DNA of 64,000 nucleotides from Rhizophagus clarus. Taxonomy: Eukaryota > Glomeromycota > Glomeromycetes > Glomerales > Glomeraceae. The position numbers and the translations under genes are program-made. Where the stretch lies: positions 186,001 to 250,000 of the forward strand of contig BLAL01000274.1 of the NCBI GenBank assembly GCA_015698045.1. Direction: 5' to 3'. Below, in pieces: positions 56,423-64,000 of this stretch. How positions within the stretch are numbered: the first letter of the stretch is position 1; the number at the start of each line of letters is the position of its first letter. A model generated the notes under the pieces. It was not told the DNA's origin and did no database searches. It was given only the letters and a program-made list of their open reading frames with translations.

Positions 56423-59400
56423 TATTTAAACGGATATTCTTGAATTATCTGTATATAAAATTTTAAATTTATCAATTGATTTTTAAAAAATTGACTTTAA
56501 ACGAATGAATGAAAAAAAAGTAATAATATATTTACTCGATAGAAGATTATCGTAAATTAGGAATGAATCGAATGAATTGTTATGAAGTTGAATTAGATAT
56601 AATTTGCGATTTAGAAAGAATATATAATTAATTATGATTTTTTCTGTTTATGAAGTTTCACGTAATACGGTTACTGGTCACAAGTAACTTTCATTGTTAT
56701 TTATCAACGATTCTATTTAAATTTATATTATTTAAGAAGAGAGAGGGAGAGTACTAGTTGTTAAACTTTAACAGTTGGTTTTGTTATTCCCCGATCTTCT
56801 TATCATTTTTTTTTGGAACTGTGTTCTTCAGTTTGCCCTTTTATAATTATTGTCATTAATGATCGACATACATATTACTTATATATACATATATACAGTA
56901 ATCAATATAAAAAAATTTTTAAAATAACACATATAAAAAAAAAAAAAAAAAAAAAATAAATAAAAATTAATTAAAATAATAAATTGAATATTCGATTATT
57001 ATTTTTTTTTTTTTTTAAAAAAAAGAATTTTTTTCCTTTTTAAAGACTAAAATTGCAGGGTAACATTATATCATATTCTATTTTTGAAACGAGATCATAA
57101 ATATTTATGATATTTAATTAAAACGTATTTAAAAATATTAAATACCGAGCAAAATTAATGAATTTGTAATTATATAGCCTGAAAGGGGGAGAAAAAAGGG
57201 TTTGAATTTGTAAATTATTATTGTATATTTCTTAATAATGAATTTGGATTAATAATAAAAATTTGATCTTTATATTTGAAAGTTATACCTTCGTGGGAGG
57301 CCGTGAAGCCGCGAAGGAGCGAAGAAAGTAGATGTCTTCGGAAACTGTATAGGTTAATTGGGTTTCTTTTTCTAGAATAATAAGAGTACTATAACGTTTA
57401 TTCTGGTACAGTACATATATACTTATAAAGTATTGACGTATCAAGATTTATAATATATACTGTAATAGTTTAAATTAGTATTTGTTTTTTATTTATTTGT
57501 TTCTTTTATAGTAGAAGTAGTAGAAGGTTATAATTAGATCTTTATATGGATGAAATTAATCATAATTTGTTACGCGACCATTCTATCTTGGCGTCATGGC
57601 GTAAATAAAACCCGATTATGACAGGTCCTTGAGAAATATATAATTAAATTGCACCATGAATTAATACAGTTTACGATTAGGTGATATTTTAAAAATTTTA
57701 AATTTGCATTAAATTTTAATGAAACTTTATTTGTATTTGTAAGATCTTCGGATAAAGCTTATAGAATAATAGTAATAAGAATTTTAAGATTTAATTATTT
57801 TTTTTTTTTTTTTAAAAAAAACAAACGGTAGTAAAAAAAAAAGACGGAAAATTCATTGGTAAAATTTGACAATTATTACAACGATTGTTATCTTGTTATC
57901 TTAATTTATTCGGTCCCGAATATATGCTTTATTCTAGAAAATTTTAAAAATTTTTCATCCTAACATAAATAAATAACATCGTAACATCTCGTGATATCGT
58001 GTGCTCCATTTATTTCGTTGATCTTTATGTTTCATGTTTCAGAAAGGATAAATTATAACAGATGGAAGAGCTATAAATAAAAATAAATTATGGTTAAGGT
58101 TAAAAAAGGTTTCATAAATATTTATGAAACCCTAAAAAAAAAAAAAAAAAAAAAATCCTATACTTAATAAATAACATAATCATATTAATAATTAATTAAT
58201 ATCGCTTTACAACTAAAATGATCTAAATTAAAAATTAATTATAATAAATCATCATCATTATTTTTTAAATATTAAATCGTGTAACAAGGTAGGTAACAAG
58301 TGGTATGATCATTATTTTATGAAACAAAAACAAAAAATCCCGTAAATAAATTTATATTAAAATTTTAAAAAGTTTTGCAAAATAAGTTGGATCGGAAAAA
58401 TAAGTGACTTGATTAAAGTGCCACATGGCATTTTGTGACATTATCGTCAGCGAAACTTCTAATTATGTATTATTCGTGTATAACAAAGAATTTTGGAATC
58501 TCGGAATCTGAAACTTATTACATTTTTAAAAAAGAACACGAAGAACACGAAAAAAAAAAAGTTAAACGAGTAAGATGATTAATTTAAACGATTCGTACTC
58601 TGTATCACATATTCTGCGGTTCACACTAGATTATAAATTTGCTAAATATAGTTAATGATACTAGTTCAGGTACCAGGAATTTATTATTATACATATATCT
58701 GTATGATGATGTCTGGAAAAATTCTGATTATTAAATAATAATAATATCATTTAGTTAAAAAATTGATGACTATGCAAGAATTTGAAATAAAATAGATTAA
58801 AAAAATTATGATTGTGCTAGGAGAAAATAAATATTTTGGATTTTAATTATTCTAATTTGTACGTCCCTATCAGTCGTGTAATTGAAAGTTCTTAAAAATT
58901 TGAATTTTTAATTCACGTGTCATACCTTATAAGCCACTTTTAAACCAATAGATTTTGCAATATTTTATCACACGATGTAACACGACATGTAATACGACAG
59001 TTATGTCAATTGCGGTCTTTCCCGCCTTTTTATCATGCAGTGATTGTCTGGATAAAATCATTGTTTCTTTGTGTTTCTTTGTTCACAAATATAATATCTG
59101 ACAAACCGAATTTCCTTTAAGAAATGTTCCCTCCCCATTTAGGTATTTAATTGTAGCGGGGCATTAGTTGTGTAACATTTTTAAACGCCCACGCGATATT
59201 TTGCGCCATTATCAAAATTAATTTATCATTTATCGTATGACACTAAATGCAAACCTATCCCTGATCTACATGAAATTCATTTCATTTAACTATTTTTGAT
59301 TGATTCATTACGCCATATATTATTATTCTATTTATCCCGCTTAAAATTCCGGTTCGTTCGGTATACACGAAAATTTTTTCCACCAATAATTTAAATTAAA

Positions 59401-62400
59401 CATTTTTAATAGGAAAGACATGTGAGGGCACGTTCGTATTTTCATTTGTTCGTGCTCCCTATCTATACTGAAAAAGGAAATCACATGTTCAGAATGACCA
59501 TTTTCAAATGAGGCTTTTCGATTTACACCACGAGATCATTCTTAAACCATTCTTTTGGCGTTATCATGATACAAATAGGATTTTCTTTCTTTACATTTCT
59601 TAAAAAATATCTAAATCAATAACGGTCATAAATATTTCCCGCGCCCGGACCCACATTATTTTTGACATAAAAGAATGTCAAAATGTTTTTTCTCGTTTTT
59701 CTTTTTATGTTGCGCAGTAGATTATCATAAGATATTTGCTGTAAAATCATGCGAGATTTTCACTAATCGACCTTTTCGTTATCGAGAAAGAGAAGGCACG
59801 AGTGATATTCCAGTAAAATTTTCTATTGAAGTTTCTTTACACTAAATTGAATAAAATGATCATTTCCCTATAAATTTTACTAAGGTTCGTTTATAATCTC
59901 TCCTTAAAAATTGTAATACGTATGATTACATGATTAACATTTGTATTCGTGTAAATTAAAAATTCGTTGGCTGAAGATAAGTTTTAGGCTTTATTTCCTC
60001 ACGAGGTTTTCCTAATATAGATTAGTTCATTCATCTTGATTGGTTAGTTGTTATTTCGAATGAATAAAGTTCAAAACTTTGGCGTAAATTTTGTTACATA
60101 GCCACATTTTGTGCGATCCGAGTTAGAAATTACGTACTTCTATCACGTGACTTCATTGAAGTAAGCTTCCGTTTTGTGATTATTGCAATTGATATTTGTG
60201 TAATATGAAAAAAAAACAAGATTTCTTATTATCGGAGTTTGGAAATTTTTTGTTCGACTATATGGAATTAATTAATCAATTCCGCTATCATTGGAATTTT
60301 TAATTCATCCAAGTATCTTGAAAGATTAAAAATTCATCATCTTTCACGGTTTCTGATATACCAGATTATCGGATGAATATTGGGAGGTATTCGAATATAT
60401 ATAATCGCAAATCAACAGGACACCCCATTTTGAAAATGGCAATATAACCGTAAAAAAATAAAATTATTAATTTAAATTTATTAGTAAGCGACAATTTATA
60501 TTCATCAATTTTAAAAATTCTTGAAATACGCATTTTTTATTTACGAATGACTATAATATATATATACTTCTATACTAATATTCTTTCTTGGTTACACTAC
60601 ACTAACTTTTCTTTTATTAATCAGTATTACTAGAATTCAGAGTAAAAATATTATTATTTCAATAGCTTTTTATCATTTTAATACTTGAATTACCTTAAAA
60701 TAATATCCAAAGCTAACCGAATTTATCATTTCATATCACTGGTACTTAGTACCATAATATACATTCTCAATAAAAATTATTAAAATGGAAAATACAAATA
60801 AAGAGAAGCAAGGGTTTAAATGAAAAAATAAAGAATTAATAAATGACTTATGCAAAATGTTTTATTAAAAATAATGAAGAATTTATCAAAATACTAAAGA
60901 AAACTAAAATATTCTTTTCACTCTCTGGTAAATAAATATAGGTAGTAGTAATGTTTTGACTAATTCATATAATTACAATTTATATCATGAAATATTTAAT
61001 TTTACCAAATAACTGAATATATTAAGTAATTACATATTTAATATTAAATTATTTATTATTAAAAAATCTGGTTATATTTTAAAATATCAGAATTCTAAAT
61101 AAGTTTTCAAAGTATTTCCAAAAAAAAAAAGTTTTTACTTTTACTATTTATTTATTATTATTCAATAGAAAACTAATTCTAAATTTCAATTTTTTTTTTT
61201 TTTTTAATGAATTTTATCATATTAAAAAAACTTTATTAAAATTACATAACTAAATAATAGTTATTTTATAAAGAACTAAAAATATTAATGATTTTTATGA
61301 TATACAGTATTTTTATTTTTATTTTTTGAAAACAAGAAAAATCAAAATTCTTTACAAGACAAGCAAATAAATAAGCTAACTTTAATATATAAAAATGTGA
61401 GTATCTGAAAATTAATCAAATTGTTGCTAGTATAAAATACTAAACTATACAATTATCATAAGCCTTTTAGTTGAAAATACAAGGTAAGCGACTTAATCCT
61501 GTAAGATAACAATAGTATATTATAAAGTATAGCCAAAGTATCATTTATAAGTGACAGTCTTACTATGAGCTTTCCTCTTTGAATAATGATTTTTATGATA
61601 TATAATTAAATTCTAATATAATAAATAATATATTTGGAACTTATATGAAATTTTGGAAAAATATTATTATATCAAAATATATATAGTAAATTACATTTAA
61701 AATTCAAATTTTTTACTATAATTAATAAGCAAATTATTTTAAATTCTACTAAATAAAATTTTATATCATTAAACAACTTATTATATAATATATATAAAAA
61801 TTTTTATAAATAACTTATAAATTTATATGATTTATTATATTTTAACATCTTTAAAAAAAAAAAAAAAAAAATATAATTTATTATAAAAATTAAAATACAA
61901 ATAAAGTTTAATATGATAAATAACTTTATTTAAGTATTTAAAATATTAAAAATTTGAAATTATTCTATTATAAAAATATTAATTTTTCAATAAATAAATA
62001 TTAAACTTATAAATCAAATAATTGATAAAAAATTAAAAGTATAAAATTTATCTATATTTTATAAATATTAAACCAATTATTCTAAAATTTTTATTATAAA
62101 TAAATTTGATTTTACTAAATAATTTTATTTAAGGTTTAATTATTATTCGTACCTGTGATGCATTGCATCTTTTTTTGTTATCTATATCACACCAATCCCC
62201 TTTTTATTTTTTATATATATTCTGAGAATTTAGAATTTTTTCAGTTGTAAAAAATCTATTTTTCACATTCCTAGTTAAATTTTACATATTTAATTTTGCT
62301 TGGTATTACCGTAATTTTGCCCAGAGTATTCAGGATATGATGTATCATAAGTGTAAAAAAAACAAAATCCTTTTATTTAAATATAAAAAGTAATTTATTT

Positions 62401-62832
62401 AACCAAAGTGGTAAAATTATTTTGCAACTTTAATATGTAATTTTTTACAAAAAATTAATAATACATAAATATAGTCAAATCTTCATACAATCACACCCTA
62501 TATAGTTATATTTTTATATAAGAACCCAATTTTGTGAAACTGACTTTTACTTAGTTAATTTACCTCTTTATAATCATAATTCAATTATAATTATTATTAT
62601 CATATGATCTGCAACATACATATTATTTTTACTAGTAATTAAACCTCTTTATAGTCACTATAATTTCAATTAAATTAAAATTTTAGCCAGAATTATAAAC
62701 AAATTTTCTTTTTTAGAATAAAAATTTTTAAAATTGTTTTTTATAAAATGGCTATCATCCAAAAATATGCAATTCATGTGAATTATAATTTTATAATTTA
62801 TAATTTAGGCCAAAGTTAATATATATTATATA
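56423..62832. other. 6.4-kb gene-poor A+T-rich region
   Basis: The part next to 56423 should hold the promoter of the regulator gene. Otherwise no coding region passes inspection in either strand. Long A and T runs occur near 56935, 57001, 57800, 58135, 61190 and 61855. A GC-rich hairpin is at 57288-57317. No tRNA, rRNA or array is recognised. Short words such as CAGGACACCCCATTTTGAAA (60418) look like transposon ends but no partner was found. Confidence 0.5.
57288..57317. other. GC-rich 9-bp hairpin in A+T-rich DNA
   Basis: CCTTCGTGG (57288-57296) pairs with CCGCGAAGG (57309-57317), with one T-G wobble, around a 12-base loop GAGGCCGTGAAG. Composition contrasts strongly with the surroundings. 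It could be part of a structured transcript or a relic of a G+C-rich gene. No promoter or RNA family is recognised. Confidence 0.4.
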
Positions 62833-63867
62833 CAGTGGGCATCAAAACAAACGCACCAAAATTTTTTAAAGTTGTTAATTATTCTTATTAAATCAGTTTA
62901 AATCCAATTAAAATAAAATTTAAAATATAAATAATATATGATATAAACTATTAAAAAACAGAAAATTCAATATAAATTCATTAATTAGTTTTTTAATTAT
63001 TTAACATTAAACCAAAAAAACTTGGTGCTTTTGTTTTGCTACTTTTTAAAATTTTTAAAAAATCAAAATTTTTACAAAATTGTATTATGATTTTATAATA
63101 AAAAAATGTAAAATTAATTATTAAATAGCTTAAATTATTGATTAAAATTAAAAAAAATCAATACTTTTTAATAATAAATTAATTTATTTATTTAATAAAT
63201 ATAGTTAAAATTATTATAAAACATATAAGATTTACAATTTTTTAGTATAAGGTTTTTTTTGAATAAAATTAGATCAAAGATTTTTATAATAAAATAATAC
63301 TAAATTTTGGATTCTCCTAGTTAAGGGGAATATGCGAAAAAAAACTGCATTTACAACGGACCTCTAGTTAGTAAGAAATCATTAGTTAAAAAATAGTAAT
63401 GATTTTCATTTTACATATAGAAATGATAATTTTATTCAAAAAAAACCTTATACTAAAAAATTGTAAATCTTATATGTTTTATAATAATTTTTAACTATAT
63501 TTATTAAATAAATAAATTAATTTATTATTAAAAAGTATTGATTTTTTTTTAATTTTAATCAATAATTTAAGCTATTTAATAATTAATTTTACATTTTTTT
63601 ATTATAAAATCATAATACAATTTTGTAAAAATTTTGATTTTTTAAAAATTTTAAAAAGTAGCAAAACAAAAGCACCAAGTTTTTTTGGTTTAATGTTAAA
63701 TAATTAAAAAACTAATTAATGAATTTATATTGAATTTTCTGTTTTTTAATAGTTTATATCATATATTATTTATATTTTAAATTTTATTTTAATTGGATTT
63801 AAACTGATTTAATAAGAACAATTAACAAATTTAAAAAATTTTGGTGCGTTTGTTTTGATGCCCACTG
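62833..63867. mobile_element. Foldback (long-palindrome) Tc1/mariner-type element, 1,035 bp
   Basis: The left end CAGTGGGCATCAAAACAAAC and the right end are exact inverted copies, flanked by TA (62831-62832 and 63868-63869). The inverted repeat extends about 440 bp on each side (62833-63275 against 63430-63867) with very few differences, leaving a spacer of about 155 bp (63276-63429). Conserved inner words include AACTTGGTGCTTTTGTTTTG (63020) and its mirror at 63666. There is no ORF. The TA duplication and CAGTGGG-type end place it with Tc1/mariner. Bases 63870-64000 hold only A+T-rich text. Confidence 0.92.
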
Positions 63868-64000
63868 TATATAATCATACCTCTATACAATTACTAGTTA
63901 TCAATTTGGTAATTATATGAAGGTTTATAAAAGTTAGTACTATTTGAAAAATATAATTTTTTTAATAAATATTATATTTAATTCTAAGAAATTAAGATGT

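Noticed and set aside
56423..62832. tRNA or other known RNA genes in the long gene-poor region
   Set aside because: Looked for G+C-richer cloverleaf-like stretches and GTTC-type loops; none formed a plausible tRNA.

Overview
The window looks like nuclear DNA of a filamentous fungus, most probably an arbuscular mycorrhizal fungus of the Rhizophagus type (Glomeromycotina). The grounds are very high A+T, short (about 60-100 bp) GT-AG introns, a BTB-BACK-TLDc protein of the kind greatly expanded in that lineage, a fungal Zn(II)2Cys6 regulator, and a dense load of decayed DNA transposons plus multicopy ORF families I associate with Rhizophagus. The species call is inference; no rRNA or tRNA gene is visible that would fix it.

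Four cellular genes look intact once introns are removed, and each splice model closes in frame to a whole number of codons. They are a 540-aa Ser/Thr/Pro-rich protein of unknown role (8704-10636, minus, 5 exons), a 468-aa BTB-BACK-TLDc protein (13094-14599, plus, 2 exons), a 270-aa protein ending in a PB1-like domain (15580-16697, plus, 5 exons) and a 975-aa Zn2Cys6 transcription factor (53149-56422, minus, 5 exons). Three of them sit together at 8.7-16.7 kb; the regulator stands alone at 53-56 kb. A fifth intact reading frame is the 342-aa Tc1/mariner transposase at 34221-35249.

The rest is mobile DNA and repeats. 0-8 kb holds the end of a terminal-repeat element, a broken gene of a multicopy family (661-1658) and several satellite arrays (2.6, 2.9, 3.5-4.9 and 5.7-6.7 kb). 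17.5-20.3 kb is a decayed piggyBac element. 21.4-27.1 kb is a hAT relic split by a second hAT element, which is itself split by a 628-bp MITE flanked by TTAA. 27.8-42.2 kb is a plus-strand run of decayed ORFs: an origin-binding-helicase-like fragment, a putative tyrosine-recombinase-like ORF, a coiled-coil fragment, a SAM-plus-nuclease-like ORF, a VSR-like nuclease ORF, a CxxC zinc-ribbon fragment, a PD-(D/E)XK-like gene and two further fragments. Inside this run lies an apparently young Tc1 element (34053-35386) with near-perfect inverted repeats and a full transposase.

42.8-51.4 kb contains a Tc1-like helix-turn-helix relic split by a hAT MITE with a perfect 8-bp target duplication. Next to it is a large element (44462-51366) with about 33-bp inverted repeats at both ends and one long decayed ORF. 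That ORF has CxxC zinc motifs, a D-D-E-like core and a SAP-like C-terminal segment, and I cannot place it in a named superfamily. It is split by a nearly intact hAT element (45386-47870) with a perfect 8-bp duplication. The last 7.5 kb is A+T-rich and gene-poor, apart from a 1,035-bp foldback element with arms of about 440 bp at 62833-63867.

Together the window records successive waves of cut-and-paste transposition into older elements. Many internal stops in the relics fall at positions where tryptophan is expected, which points to C-to-T decay.
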